Shown in pieces: positions 36,784 through 45,883 of a stretch of 64,000 nt of DNA. The position numbers and the translations under genes were made by a program. The DNA is from Luteibacter rhizovicinus. GTDB lineage: Bacteria > Pseudomonadota > Gammaproteobacteria > Xanthomonadales > Rhodanobacteraceae. The first letter of the stretch is position 1. Every line of letters begins with the position of its first letter. Where the stretch lies: assembly GCF_004342265.1 (NCBI RefSeq), contig NZ_SMCS01000001.1, positions 62,001-126,000 of the forward strand, written 5' to 3'. The notes beneath the pieces are model-generated. The model was not told the origin of the DNA. It made no database searches and saw nothing but the letters and a program-made list of their open reading frames with translations.

Positions 36784-37559
36784 TGTCCGAAGAAGCTGCA
36801 ATCTGGTACTACGCGGATCGCAATGGCAGTCAGGCCGGGCCGGTGACGGTCGAGCAGATGTTCTCGCTGCATGATTCGGGCGAGATCGGCGACGAGACGC
36901 TCGTATGGTCCGCTGGCATGGCCGACTGGTCGCCTTACCGCACGATGCTGAACGCATCGCGGACCGGAGTTTCCCTGGTCGATACGCCGGATGAGGAATC
37001 CGTCTTCTCGCGTCCGTTGCCTACTGGGGCACTTTCGCATCCATGGCGCCGGTACTTTGCCAAGAGCCTCGACATTTCCACGTCCGGGTTCCTTGGCGTT
37101 TTTGTAATTTTCATCGTGATCGCCATCGTGGCGCCCGATTCGGTCGATATGGCGGTCAAGGCGACAAGCACGCCCCTGGTCGGCTCGATTCTGGTGCTGC
37201 TGGTGTGGTTTCCGATCGAGGCGTTTTGCCTGGCGGCCTTCGGCTCGACGCCCGCTCGCTGGCTATTCAAGATCAGGGTGCGAACCGTCGATGGCCGCCG
37301 ACTCGATTTCCGGCAAGCATTCGGGCGAACCATCCGGATGAGCCTGCAAGGTCTTGGCGCCGGCATTCCGCTGATTTCGCTCGTCTGCTCGATCGTGTCG
37401 TACCAGCGGCTGACGAGAACAGGTACGACGGCATGGGACGAATCCCAGGGCCTTGTGGTCACGCACGGCGAGTGGAGCGGCGCACGCGCGGCCGTGGCGA
37501 CGATCGTGACGATCGTCGCGTTAATCGTGATGTCCGTGCTTGCTTTGGTGGGCGAGTAA
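36783..37559 (+). CDS. GYF_2 plus RDD membrane protein
   Basis: A 258-aa two-domain protein. Residues 1-55 form a GYF_2 domain (WYYADRNGSQAGPVTVEQM, IGDETLVWSAGMADWSPYR), a small fold thought to bind proline-rich or partner segments. Residues 75-250 are an RDD domain with three or four membrane helices, starting HPWRRYFAKSLDISTSGFL and with TPARWLFKIRVRTVDGRRLD and FGRTIRMSLQGLGAGIPLIS. The ATG at 36783 shares its A with the stop of the previous gene, with GAGGAAAG as binding site. The tight coupling suggests a membrane complex of the two products. A perfect hairpin follows. Confidence 0.85.
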   Translation: MSEEAAIWYYADRNGSQAGPVTVEQMFSLHDSGEIGDETLVWSAGMADWSPYRTMLNASRTGVSLVDTPDEESVFSRPLPTGALSHPWRRYFAKSLDISTSGFLGVFVIFIVIAIVAPDSVDMAVKATSTPLVGSILVLLVWFPIEAFCLAAFGSTPARWLFKIRVRTVDGRRLDFRQAFGRTIRMSLQGLGAGIPLISLVCSIVSYQRLTRTGTTAWDESQGLVVTHGEWSGARAAVATIVTIVALIVMSVLALVGE

Positions 37560-37573
37560 CGAAGCCTCGTGTC

Positions 37574-37607
37574 GAGTCGTCGCCCGGTTCTCGCCGGGCG
37601 ACGACTC
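37574..37607. terminator. Bidirectional hairpin terminator
   Basis: Perfect 14-bp stem (GAGTCGTCGCCCGG with its complement) and a 6-base loop, between the RDD gene and the convergent cyclophilin gene. Confidence 0.75.
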
Positions 37608-37612
37608 CACGA

Positions 37613-38539
37613 TTAGGGCGCTTTTTTCGTCGGGTCGCGCACCGGGATCGAGATATTGCAGATATCGATCTTTCCGGCCGGTAGCGTGTAGAAGTCGTCC
37701 TTGCGATTGCGCTTGGCGTCGATCACAGCGGTGAACGTCTTGCTGTCGGTGCGCAGGACCTGGATCGGCGTGCGTTCGGCTTCCGGAACATCGGCCGCGA
37801 GACGGACGGTTTTGATCGTGACGCGCTGTTCGGGTTTGTCGTAGAAGCCCATCGGCTCGCCGCCGCGCGGATAGGCGGACAGGATGGGCATACCCTGAAT
37901 CACGCGGCCGGCGACGGCCAGATTGCGATCCAGGTTGCGCGGCGCCTGGCCGATGATGGCGTACAGCGAACTGCCGTTGCCGGTTTCCGCGCCTACGTCG
38001 CGTGCGACGCCAACCGCTCCGTAGCAATGCGTCAGCCACGCCTGCCCGTGCGCGGTGTCGCGCGCGGCGGGGAAGCCATCGGAGAACCCGACTTCGGGCG
38101 CGTATACGTCGCCGTCCGGCAGCTTCGCGAACGGAATGGACTTGTCGAGCTTGCGTGTGAATTCCGGCGGAAGCGTCTGCTTTGCCGTACCCAGGCTTTT
38201 CGCCTTGGCCTTGTCGTCGCCATCGGGATCGCCCCACTGCGTGACGAAATTGTCCTGCACGCGGATGACGGCCGTGCCGTCGAAATAATGCTCGCGGATC
38301 AGCGTGCGTATATTCGCCGCGTGTTCGGGCGACCAGTCCTGTGCCAGTTCGATGATGACCCGGCCCTGCGGCAGGTCCATGTAGACCAGGTTCTGCGGAT
38401 CGGGCGTGCGCCATTCGACGGGGCTGGCCTTCGCGAGCAGTTCTTTCGCGGTCGGCGTATGGGCTTTCTTTGCCTCGTCGGCGAGCGTGGGCAGGGCGAG
38501 CGTGGCGAGTGCGATGGCGAGGCAGGTGCGGTGCAGCAT
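37613..38539 (-). CDS. Periplasmic cyclophilin-type peptidyl-prolyl isomerase
   Basis: A 308-aa exported protein with signal peptide CLAIALATLALPTLA then DE. The domain is a divergent cyclophilin: VYMDLPQGRVIIELAQDWSP, HYFDGTAVIRVQDNFVTQWG, then LTHCYGAVGVARD, SLYAIIGQAPRNLDRNLAVA and GRVIQGMPIL. This is longer than E. coli PpiA and matches the xanthomonad-type secreted isomerases with a C-terminal extension (here DDFYTLPAGKIDICNISIPV). It probably assists periplasmic or outer-membrane protein folding. It is a single gene, divergent from the DUF5916 gene. Confidence 0.88.
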   Translation of the reverse strand: MLHRTCLAIALATLALPTLADEAKKAHTPTAKELLAKASPVEWRTPDPQNLVYMDLPQGRVIIELAQDWSPEHAANIRTLIREHYFDGTAVIRVQDNFVTQWGDPDGDDKAKAKSLGTAKQTLPPEFTRKLDKSIPFAKLPDGDVYAPEVGFSDGFPAARDTAHGQAWLTHCYGAVGVARDVGAETGNGSSLYAIIGQAPRNLDRNLAVAGRVIQGMPILSAYPRGGEPMGFYDKPEQRVTIKTVRLAADVPEAERTPIQVLRTDSKTFTAVIDAKRNRKDDFYTLPAGKIDICNISIPVRDPTKKAP

Positions 38540-38673
38540 GGTATCCCCTGAGCGATTGGCGGCTGCAAGAAAGTAGCAGAGTCGAGGGCATTCGCGCGGT
38601 ATAGGCCACCAGTCATGCGTAACCTTTTACGGATGCGCCGCATCCTTCTACGGATTCCATCGACGGCGCATCC

Positions 38674-40899
38674 ATGTTTCGCTTCGCTTTTGCCCTTGCA
38701 CTCTGTTTTCTCGCTACTGTCGCGAACGCCGTCGAAATCGATGGAAAGATCGACCCCGGCGAATGGGCGGGGGCGCGGCACATCACGGATTTCCGCGATA
38801 CGCAGCCGCTGACCGGCAAACCCGGGAGCATGCCGACCGAGGCGTGGGTGATGTCCACGCCCAAGGGGCTGGCCATCGCCATTCGCGTCACCCAGCCGGC
38901 CTCGATGCCCCGCACGCGGCAGAAGACCCGGCGTGACGAATCCGCACTGGTGGACCGGATCAACGTCATGGTCGATTTCGATGCGGACGGACGCACAGGC
39001 TACGACTTCGAAGTGACGTCGATGGGCGGTGTCGCGGACGAGGTGATCACCAGCGAATCGAATTTCAGTTACGACTGGGACGGCCACTGGGAGCATGCGG
39101 TTTCCGAGGACGCCGACGGATGGTCGGTGGAAGTGCTGATCCCGTGGTACATCGCGCCCATGCGCGCCGCTACGGGCGATACGCGCACCATTGGCCTGTA
39201 CATCGACCGCGTCGTCGGCACCACGGGCGAGCGCATGTCCTGGCCTGCGGCGAGCTTCAATCGTCCGCGCTTCCTGTCCGATTTCGAACATGTGGAATTG
39301 CCGGCCTATTCGCAAGCTTTGCTGGCCGTGACGCCGTACGTGGTGGCGCGAGCCGACCGGGCCCATGGCGGCACGAGCTTTCAGGAGGGCGCGGACATTG
39401 TCTGGAAGCCGAATGGACAAACCCAGCTGACGGCGACCATCAATCCCGACTTCGGTCAGGTGGAAAGCGACGACCTGGTAATCAACTTCACTCCCGAGGA
39501 AACCTTCTTCACCGACAAGCGGCCGTTCTTCACGGAAAACCAGGGCATCTTCGATTTCAGCCTGCTCGAAGACTATACGCAGCTGGTCTATACACGGCGC
39601 GTGGGCGGCGCGGCGGACGACAGCAACGATGCGGCGGATATCGCGGGCGCCATGAAGCTCAACGGCAGCGTGGGCGACATGAGCTACGGCGTGCTCGCGG
39701 CGCAGGAGAAAGGCGACGCCGGTCGCACGTTCGGGGCGTTGCGCCTGAGCGAGAATTTCGGAACGCAGAGCCTGGGTATGCTTGCCACGCATGTCAGTCA
39801 CCCGTATCTCGATCGCGATGCGAACGTGCTGGGCATCGATCATCGCTGGAAGCCGAATGCGAAGTTCACCATTACCAGCAACATCGTCGGTAGCAAGATC
39901 GACCAGCCGAACAATCGCTCGACCGGTTTCGGCGCGACGACGATAGCCGAATACGAAATGACGCCGGTATGGAGCCAGCAATGGCTGGGCATGCATTTCG
40001 GCGACACACTGCAGGTCAACGATTTTGGCTATCTGCCGCGCAACGATTTCGACTACGCCCATTGGGAAGTCCGCCAGCGTCTGACCGCGCTTCCCGATGA
40101 TTCCGCGTATTCGTCGCATCTGTGGCGATATCGGATCATTGGCGTCAACAATACCGAAGGGCTGCGGCTGGAGCGGCAGTTCCGCATCATCCGCGACAGT
40201 CAGCGTCGCGACGGCGGCGAGGAATTCTGGAAGATCAATGTCGATAGCGCGGCATACGACGACTTGCTGACCCGCGGAGGCAATCCGCTGCACACGCCAC
40301 CGAACCTGACATTGATCTACGAGCGCGTGCGGCCGCGCATCGGGCATTGGTCGTGGAAGGCGGATGCCGAGATCAAGGGCAATCAGCTGACGGGTCTTCA
40401 TCGCGTCGGTTATATGGTCAAGTTCGTTCCCACGTATTTCTTCAGCGACGAGTTGAGTATTTTCACCGGAGCCAGTTACGAGACAACGCCGAACTGGATG
40501 ATCTGGCAGCACGATAACCTGGTGGGAGCGTTCGACGGTCGTACGATCGGTATCGACATGGGCATGAACTGGAACATTGGCAACCGGCAGGAAGTGCGCG
40601 TGAAAGTGCAGGCGCTGGGTGTCGGCGCGCGGCTGCGTCAGGCCTATGTGATCGATCGCGACGGGCGTGCAGTGGAAAGCAATGAACCTGTCAAGGATTT
40701 CGGTGTAGCGAATCTGGGCTTCCAGATTCGCTATCGCTATGAGATCGCGCCGTTGTCCAATCTGTATATCGTTTATAACCGTGGCGGGTATGAGACCGAG
40801 GACGGTGTAAGTGACGCTAACGAGCAGTTTCGGCACAGCCTTGGTTTGCGTGACACCAATGAGGCGCTGGTAAAGGTGGCTTACCGGTTGGAGTTTTGA
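38674..40899 (+). CDS. DUF5916 / CBM9-like outer-membrane protein
   Basis: A 741-aa exported protein. The signal peptide is FAFALALCFLATVANAVE. Residues 20-210 look like a family 9 carbohydrate-binding-like domain (VEIDGKIDPGEWAGA, VMVDFDADGRTGYDFEV, WSVEVLIPWYIA). The rest is the DUF5916 region, a predicted outer-membrane beta-barrel, with the hallmark TINPDFGQVESDDLVINFTP then FFTDKRPFFTENQGIFDFS. The alternating hydrophobic strands and final RLEF fit an outer-membrane protein. Its substrate is unknown. It lies divergent from the cyclophilin gene with about 130 bp between them, and a repeat pair follows. Confidence 0.85.
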   Translation: MFRFAFALALCFLATVANAVEIDGKIDPGEWAGARHITDFRDTQPLTGKPGSMPTEAWVMSTPKGLAIAIRVTQPASMPRTRQKTRRDESALVDRINVMVDFDADGRTGYDFEVTSMGGVADEVITSESNFSYDWDGHWEHAVSEDADGWSVEVLIPWYIAPMRAATGDTRTIGLYIDRVVGTTGERMSWPAASFNRPRFLSDFEHVELPAYSQALLAVTPYVVARADRAHGGTSFQEGADIVWKPNGQTQLTATINPDFGQVESDDLVINFTPEETFFTDKRPFFTENQGIFDFSLLEDYTQLVYTRRVGGAADDSNDAADIAGAMKLNGSVGDMSYGVLAAQEKGDAGRTFGALRLSENFGTQSLGMLATHVSHPYLDRDANVLGIDHRWKPNAKFTITSNIVGSKIDQPNNRSTGFGATTIAEYEMTPVWSQQWLGMHFGDTLQVNDFGYLPRNDFDYAHWEVRQRLTALPDDSAYSSHLWRYRIIGVNNTEGLRLERQFRIIRDSQRRDGGEEFWKINVDSAAYDDLLTRGGNPLHTPPNLTLIYERVRPRIGHWSWKADAEIKGNQLTGLHRVGYMVKFVPTYFFSDELSIFTGASYETTPNWMIWQHDNLVGAFDGRTIGIDMGMNWNIGNRQEVRVKVQALGVGARLRQAYVIDRDGRAVESNEPVKDFGVANLGFQIRYRYEIAPLSNLYIVYNRGGYETEDGVSDANEQFRHSLGLRDTNEALVKVAYRLEF

Positions 40900-40940
40900 G
40901 GTGGGGTTGTCGGCGGTGGGGTAAGTCTCACTGCATCGCT

Positions 40941-41078
40941 GCGGATTCCGGCGTGCGCCGGAATGACGGTGAGGGGGTAGCGTGTCTGCAAGTCACATCG
41001 TGGCCCCATGGAGCGCATCAGGATGATGGACGCGTATCTGCAACCCTCTTCGTCATCCCGGCGCACGCCGGGATCCGC
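40941..41078. repeat. Inverted pair of GTCATTCCGGCG-type repeats
   Basis: Units at 40941-40973 and 41051-41078 face each other. Both hold the dyad CCGGCGCACGCCGG (or its reverse) flanked by GTCAT and TCCGCAGCG. They lie between the convergent DUF5916 and NmrA-like genes and may serve as a terminator. Confidence 0.85.
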
Positions 41079-41111
41079 AGCGACCACGTATGGCCAGCGA
41101 CATCCCGTCTT

Positions 41112-41990
41112 TCAGCCTTCCCACGTACGCGCAGCTTCGATCGCAAAATCGCGATACGAACGCGGCGCATGACCCAGCAAGGCAGTCATCTTTGCCACCG
41201 CCTCCTTCGTCGCCACCATGCCGTCCAACTGAAAGCGGCTGGTCATGAGTCGTATGTCGCGTGCCGTCCAGGACGGAAAGCCGAATGAGACCAGCTTCGC
41301 TTCAAATGCATCCGCATCGGGCTTCGGCGCGACGATGGGCTTACCCAGGATGTCGGACCATATCTTCGCCACACCGGTAGCGGTAACCGGTTCGGGCCCG
41401 ACGAGTTCGATGACCTGTCGCGGCAAGCGTGCCGGGGCGTTCTCGCGGCGAAGCAGCTCGGCGATGGCGACCTCCGCGATGTCCCTGACGTCCACCATCG
41501 AAAGACCGATTTCGCCGATGGGCATCGGATACAGCGCGTTGCCGAGCAGCATGTCTTTCTGGCTCAGGTCGTTCTGCATGAAATAGTTCGGCCGGAGAAT
41601 CGTTGCCGGCAAGTCGAGCTGTTCGATCATGCGTTCGGCTGTGTACTTGCCAGTGAAATGCGGCACATCGACGTAGGTGTCCGCATGGAAGACAGAGAAG
41701 TACACGATGCGTTCGATGCCAGCGTCGCGCGCGAGGCTGAGGGCGATGATGGCCTGGGTGACTTCGTCGGCCGTGACGGCGTTCAGCAGGAAGAGTGTGT
41801 CGACGCCTTCCATGGCGGCACGTAACGAGGAAACGTCGGTCATATCGCCTTTCACGGTCGAGACGCCGGCGGGGAAGGTGGCCTTCGCCGGATCGCGTGC
41901 AAGAGCGCGAACGCGGGCTCCCTTCGCGGCCAGGCCGTTGACGACGAGAGAGCCGATGGTTCCGGTGCTGCCTGTGACGAGGATGGTCAT
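41112..41990 (-). CDS. NmrA-type NAD(P)-binding protein
   Basis: A 292-aa atypical SDR of the NmrA/quinone-reductase (QOR2-like) kind. TILVTGSTGTIGSLVVNGLA is the Rossmann motif, followed by VRALARDPAKATFPAGVSTV, DVSSLRAAMEGVDTLFLLNA, IERIVYFSVFHAD and LRPNYFMQND. It binds NAD(P) and may act as a redox sensor or reductase. The start ATG 41990 has GGAG upstream; the frame is open further but that would enter the divergent promoter. The gene faces a LysR-type regulator and is its probable target. Confidence 0.85.
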   Translation of the reverse strand: MTILVTGSTGTIGSLVVNGLAAKGARVRALARDPAKATFPAGVSTVKGDMTDVSSLRAAMEGVDTLFLLNAVTADEVTQAIIALSLARDAGIERIVYFSVFHADTYVDVPHFTGKYTAERMIEQLDLPATILRPNYFMQNDLSQKDMLLGNALYPMPIGEIGLSMVDVRDIAEVAIAELLRRENAPARLPRQVIELVGPEPVTATGVAKIWSDILGKPIVAPKPDADAFEAKLVSFGFPSWTARDIRLMTSRFQLDGMVATKEAVAKMTALLGHAPRSYRDFAIEAARTWEG

Positions 41991-41999
41991 GTCGTGTCT

Positions 42000-42022
42000 C
42001 CATGGATTAGGTGTATCCATGG
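42000..42022. promoter_or_regulatory. Candidate LysR-type operator
   Basis: Perfect dyad CCATGGAT-N7-ATCCATGG in the 101-bp space between the divergent NmrA-like and LysR genes. It contains a T-N11-A spacing (42003 to 42015) expected of LysR binding sites and lies just upstream of the NmrA-like ribosome binding site. Confidence 0.45.
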
Positions 42023-42091
42023 TGCGCGTTCCAATATCGGTACGATAGACGTAGTATTGAGACAACTCGTCCCGTATATGGAACACATGTC

Positions 42092-42985
42092 ATGGACCTT
42101 CACGCGCTGGCCGACTTCAACGCAGTGGTCGCCCATGGCGGCTTCGGGAAGGCCAGCCGCGCGACGGGGCGTCCCAAGGCGAGTCTCTCCCGGCGGATCA
42201 TGCAACTGGAGCAGGAGCTCGGCGTTCGCCTGTTCGAGCGCGGTTCGCGAATACTGGTGCTTACCGAAGAAGGCATGGCGCTGCGCGAGACCACCATGCG
42301 GCAGCTCGATGAACTCGAAGCCGCGACGCATGCGATCAGTACACGGTCGCAGCGGCCGACCGGCAGGCTGCGGGTCAGTGCTCCCTCTGCGGTGGCCTAT
42401 GAAGCATTGGGCGAACTGGCCGCGACATACATCGCGCGATATCCCGAAGTCCGCCTTGAGGTGATTGCCGAAGATCGCTTCGTCGATCTGATCGCCGAGG
42501 ACTTCGACATCGTTATCCGCGCCAACCCGGCACCCGATACCGATCTGGCAGGGCGCTGCTTCTTTCGCGATACATTCGTGGTGGTGGCCGCGCCGGCTGT
42601 GGGGATGCTTTATCCCGAACCTGCGCGTCGGGAAGGGCATCCCGTTCCCGCCGTCATGCTGCCCGGTGGCGGGAACAGCGCGTGGCGTCTTGCGAACGAT
42701 CGCATCGTGAACGTCACGCCGGTCGTTCGCCTGTCGTCCATCTCGATGATCCACGACGCGGCGCTGGCGGGCGCGGGCGCCGCGGTGTTGCCTTACTCGC
42801 GCGCCCAGGCGGACATTGCCGCCGGGCGCCTCGAAAACTGGGGCGCGCTGGAGGGCCGGGGTGTCGAAGCCTGGGCGTTATACGCCACGCGCCGCTTGCT
42901 GAGTCGCAAGATCAGCGCGTTTATCGATCTTCTGGTCGAATCGTACGAAGGGAAAACGAGCGATTACCAATCCGTCGGACGGTAG
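42092..42985 (+). CDS. LysR-family transcriptional regulator
   Basis: A 297-aa regulator with an N-terminal winged helix-turn-helix (LHALADFNAVVAHGGFGKAS, then ATGRPKASLSRRIMQLEQEL) and a substrate-binding domain (GRLRVSAPSAVAYEALGELA, DFDIVIRANPAPDTDLAGR, GAGAAVLPYSRAQADIAAG). ATG 42092 is chosen over the upstream open frame from 42011 because it gives the usual LysR start. It is divergent from the NmrA-like gene, the common layout for a regulator and its target. Its last 22 bases overlap the 3' end of the convergent SDR gene. The ligand is unknown. Confidence 0.9.
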   Translation: MDLHALADFNAVVAHGGFGKASRATGRPKASLSRRIMQLEQELGVRLFERGSRILVLTEEGMALRETTMRQLDELEAATHAISTRSQRPTGRLRVSAPSAVAYEALGELAATYIARYPEVRLEVIAEDRFVDLIAEDFDIVIRANPAPDTDLAGRCFFRDTFVVVAAPAVGMLYPEPARREGHPVPAVMLPGGGNSAWRLANDRIVNVTPVVRLSSISMIHDAALAGAGAAVLPYSRAQADIAAGRLENWGALEGRGVEAWALYATRRLLSRKISAFIDLLVESYEGKTSDYQSVGR

Positions 42986-44544
42986 TCCTTGAGGAACTGG
43001 CCCCAGACGTGTTCGCCGGAATTGATGCCATGGATGATGGGATCGACGATGCGCGCCGCGCCGTCGACGATATCCAGCGGTGGATGGAAACGTTCCTCCA
43101 GCACCTTCTTCGCCGCGAGTTCCGCCGGATCTTCATCGGTTACCCAGCCGGTGTCCACGCTGTTCATGTGGATACCGTCGTTCTGGTAATCGGTGGCGGA
43201 CGTGCGCGTCATCATGTTGAGCGCGGCTTTCGCCATATTGGTATGCGGATGACGCGTGGTCTTGAAGCTGCGGTAGAACTGGCCTTCCATCGCCGATACG
43301 TTGACGATGTGCTTGTCGCGTTCCGGCGTACGCAGCATCAACGGTTTGAGGCGGGCATTGATGAGGAACGGCGCGATGGCATTGACCAGCTGCACTTCCA
43401 GCAGCTCCACGGACGGCACCTCGGCCATCAGCAGGCGCCACGAATTGCGCTCGCGCAGATCGATCTGCTGCAGGTCCTGATCCAGCCGGCCCTCGGGGAA
43501 CAGGTGTTGTTGCGCGAGAAGCTCCTCGGGAAGCAGGGGCACCTGCGACAGTTCGGCGGCGCGTGTCAGACCGGGTACGGCCGAACCGTGACCGGCAAGC
43601 GCAACCGGCGAAGCTTTCGTGTCGGACAGGATGTTGGAACCACGCATGCCTTCGTAGTCGCCGACCAGCGCACGCACATGCTCCGGCAGGTCATGCAATG
43701 CGGCGGTCTCGCCTTCCATCATGTGCGCGTAGAAATCGGGCGGACGGCGTACCGTCTGGCACGCGTTGTTGATGATGAAATCCAGTCGCGGACGGGTTGC
43801 GATGAGTTCCTGACAGAACGCTTCCACGCTCGGCGTATGACGCAGGTCCAGACCGTAGATCTGCAGACGGTCTTTCCAGTCGGCGAAGTCGGGTTCTTCC
43901 GCGTAGCGTGCCGCCGAGTCGCGCGGGAAGCGCGTGGTAACGATCAGCTCCGCACCGGCGCGCAATAACTTCAGGCCCGCCTGATAGCCGATCTTCACGC
44001 GGCCGCCGGTCAGCAGCGCTACGCGTCCGCGCAGATCGGTAGTCTCCGTGCGCTTCGTATAGTTGAAGGCCGCGCACGTGGGGCACAGCTGGTCGTAGAA
44101 GAAGTGAATGGTCGTGTATCGCGTCTTGCACACGTAGCAGTGCTGCGGCAGCGTGGATTCGCGCGGCTTGCTGGCATCCACATCGGGATGCACGTCAAGC
44201 GGCTCGAAACCTTCCGGTGCGAAGACGTTCGGCGTACTGAATACCGGTTTGCGGCGCAATGCACGAATACCCGTGTTATCCAGAACCGCATCGTCGGCCT
44301 GAATTTTCGACGCGTAGTGCGCTTTCTCCGCCGCCTTCAACTTCACCCGGCGTGCGACGGGATCGGGATGGTAAACGCTGGCTACCGCCTGATGCAGGCG
44401 TCCACGTTCCTGGCCGGATACCGCTTCCAGCAACTGCGGATCGACAGCGATCGACTCGAGCAGCTCGGTCGCGGCGCGCAGGCGAGCAAGGAGGGAAAGG
44501 TCCCCGTCATCCTGCACGGGCAGGGCGGTGGTGTCGGTATTCAC
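42964..44544 (-). CDS. SDR-fold protein with Cys4 motif and no catalytic Tyr
   Basis: A 526-aa protein, about twice the usual SDR length. Residues 1-130 are helical and unrecognised. Cys136 and Cys139 (CYVC) with Cys154 and Cys157 (CPTC) form a likely zinc ribbon. From residue 173 there is an SDR fold: GRVALLTGGRVKIGYQAGLK for NAD(P) binding, DLRHTPSVEAFCQELI, and FIINNACQT in place of the usual NNAG. A Ser is kept in IVNVSAMEGQF, but where Tyr-x3-Lys is expected the sequence reads TNMAK, so the catalytic Tyr seems absent. The cofactor may be bound with altered chemistry. The product and pathway are unknown. It is a single gene with a long upstream gap. Confidence 0.8.
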   Translation of the reverse strand: MNTDTTALPVQDDGDLSLLARLRAATELLESIAVDPQLLEAVSGQERGRLHQAVASVYHPDPVARRVKLKAAEKAHYASKIQADDAVLDNTGIRALRRKPVFSTPNVFAPEGFEPLDVHPDVDASKPRESTLPQHCYVCKTRYTTIHFFYDQLCPTCAAFNYTKRTETTDLRGRVALLTGGRVKIGYQAGLKLLRAGAELIVTTRFPRDSAARYAEEPDFADWKDRLQIYGLDLRHTPSVEAFCQELIATRPRLDFIINNACQTVRRPPDFYAHMMEGETAALHDLPEHVRALVGDYEGMRGSNILSDTKASPVALAGHGSAVPGLTRAAELSQVPLLPEELLAQQHLFPEGRLDQDLQQIDLRERNSWRLLMAEVPSVELLEVQLVNAIAPFLINARLKPLMLRTPERDKHIVNVSAMEGQFYRSFKTTRHPHTNMAKAALNMMTRTSATDYQNDGIHMNSVDTGWVTDEDPAELAAKKVLEERFHPPLDIVDGAARIVDPIIHGINSGEHVWGQFLKDYRPTDW

Positions 44545-44752
44545 TGGGTTCGATCCGTATCGGCGTGTAGGGAGAGCGGGGCCAGTAGGGGGTCATGGCC
44601 GCTGCAAGCCCGCTATTTTGCCTGAATTTTACAAGGGGTGAGGCCGGGCGCGCTGACCCGTATGACGTTCGCACTAGATTACCGCCGGGATTATGGGGTT
44701 CCGAAAGGCTGCAACAAGTGATAGTTAGGCACCGTAGTCATCCAGGAGACTT

Positions 44753-45190
44753 ATGACCACAACCCCTATAACTAAAATGAAAAGACCAGAAGATGCGCCA
44801 GGTGCATTCCAGGCCGCCTGGAACGCTCACGACATGACTGCTCTCGGCGGCCTGTTCGATGAAGACGCGACGTTCGTAAATCGCTTTGGGCACTATGTCC
44901 AGGGCATCGATGAGATCGTGGCGCTCCACGCTCCCATTCACGAAACAATCTATCGCGACTCTACGCTGGAAAATGAGCTGATCGATGTCGTTCACATTGC
45001 CGACGGAGCGGTGGTCATCCATTTCTGGAGCCGCCTGGCGGCCGGTGCCGCTCACCCGGCCGGGCCACATGAGGTGGATACGCTGATCCTCGCGGTACTG
45101 ACGAGGCAGAACGATATCTGGCGCATTCGGGCGCTCGAGAATGTAACCCTTGCAAACCCGCGGACCGGGGAGCCAATCTTGCGCGGTTAG
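44753..45190 (+). CDS. SgcJ/EcaC-family small protein (SnoaL/NTF2-like)
   Basis: A 145-aa protein of the NTF2-like fold. FQAAWNAHDMTALGGLFDED, ATFVNRFGHYVQGIDEIV, and the final strand DIWRIRALENVTLANPRTG follow the SgcJ/EcaC pattern. These proteins are usually small enzymes or binding proteins acting on polyketide-like or unknown compounds. AGGAGA lies just upstream of ATG 44753. It lies 42 bp before the dihydrofolate-reductase-like gene and is probably in the same transcript. Confidence 0.8.
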   Translation: MTTTPITKMKRPEDAPGAFQAAWNAHDMTALGGLFDEDATFVNRFGHYVQGIDEIVALHAPIHETIYRDSTLENELIDVVHIADGAVVIHFWSRLAAGAAHPAGPHEVDTLILAVLTRQNDIWRIRALENVTLANPRTGEPILRG

Positions 45191-45232
45191 TGCAGCGTTG
45201 CGACGTAGATACATGCATGCGAGAGGAAAATC

Positions 45233-45865
45233 ATGAGCAAAGTATTCGTCAACATTGGACTTAGCCTCGATGGCTACATGGCACCGGAAGGAATGACCAT
45301 GGGCAAGCCCGAGTACAAGAACTGGGGCGCCAAGTGGGGTGCGATGATGGCCTGGATCCTCAATCAACAGTACTTCCGCGAGAACATGCTCAAGCTCGGA
45401 CCGGGGGGAGAGACCGGCCCGGTCAATGACCTGCTTCGCAGCACTACCGAACGCATCGGCGCCAACATTATGGGCAAGCGAATGTTCGACCAGGGCGAGA
45501 GCACGTGGCCAGATGAGGCTCCGTTTCACACACCGGTATACGTTCTTACCCATGAGAAGCGCGAACCCTGGGTGCGCCCCGGTGGGACGACGTTTTACTT
45601 CGTCAATGAGGGGCCCGAGCGTGCCCTTGAGCTGGCCCGGGAATCCGCGGGCAGTCGCGATATTCGTATCTCGGGCGGAGCGGATGCGATCCAGCAGTAC
45701 CTGAACCTGGGTGTCGTCGACGAGCTGGAAATCGCCTTGGCACCCGTGTTGTTCGGCGGCGGGCGGCGTCTCTTCGAGAACCTACGCGAGCCCGGACCGC
45801 AGTTTCGCATTGACAGGGTTCTCGATGGTCCAACTGCCACACACTTGCGCTATGTGCGTCAGTGA
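45233..45865 (+). CDS. Dihydrofolate reductase-family protein (RibD C-terminal type)
   Basis: A 210-aa protein. KVFVNIGLSLDGYMAPEGM is the typical start, followed by NIMGKRMFDQGESTWPDEAP, PVYVLTHEKREPWVRPGGTT, and VVDELEIALAPVLFGGGRRLF. This matches the RibD C-terminal / dihydrofolate reductase-like group common in actinobacteria and proteobacteria, members of which bind NADPH but mostly lack a known substrate. GAGAGGAAAA precedes the ATG. It is probably in an operon with the SgcJ-like gene. It converges on the small membrane protein gene, with only 18 bp between stops. Confidence 0.85.
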   Translation: MSKVFVNIGLSLDGYMAPEGMTMGKPEYKNWGAKWGAMMAWILNQQYFRENMLKLGPGGETGPVNDLLRSTTERIGANIMGKRMFDQGESTWPDEAPFHTPVYVLTHEKREPWVRPGGTTFYFVNEGPERALELARESAGSRDIRISGGADAIQQYLNLGVVDELEIALAPVLFGGGRRLFENLREPGPQFRIDRVLDGPTATHLRYVRQ

Positions 45866-45883
45866 GGGCGGACTGACCACCGG

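Noticed and set aside
38299-40836. 845-codon minus-strand frame over the DUF5916 gene
   Set aside because: Antisense shadow; the plus frame has a signal peptide and family motifs.
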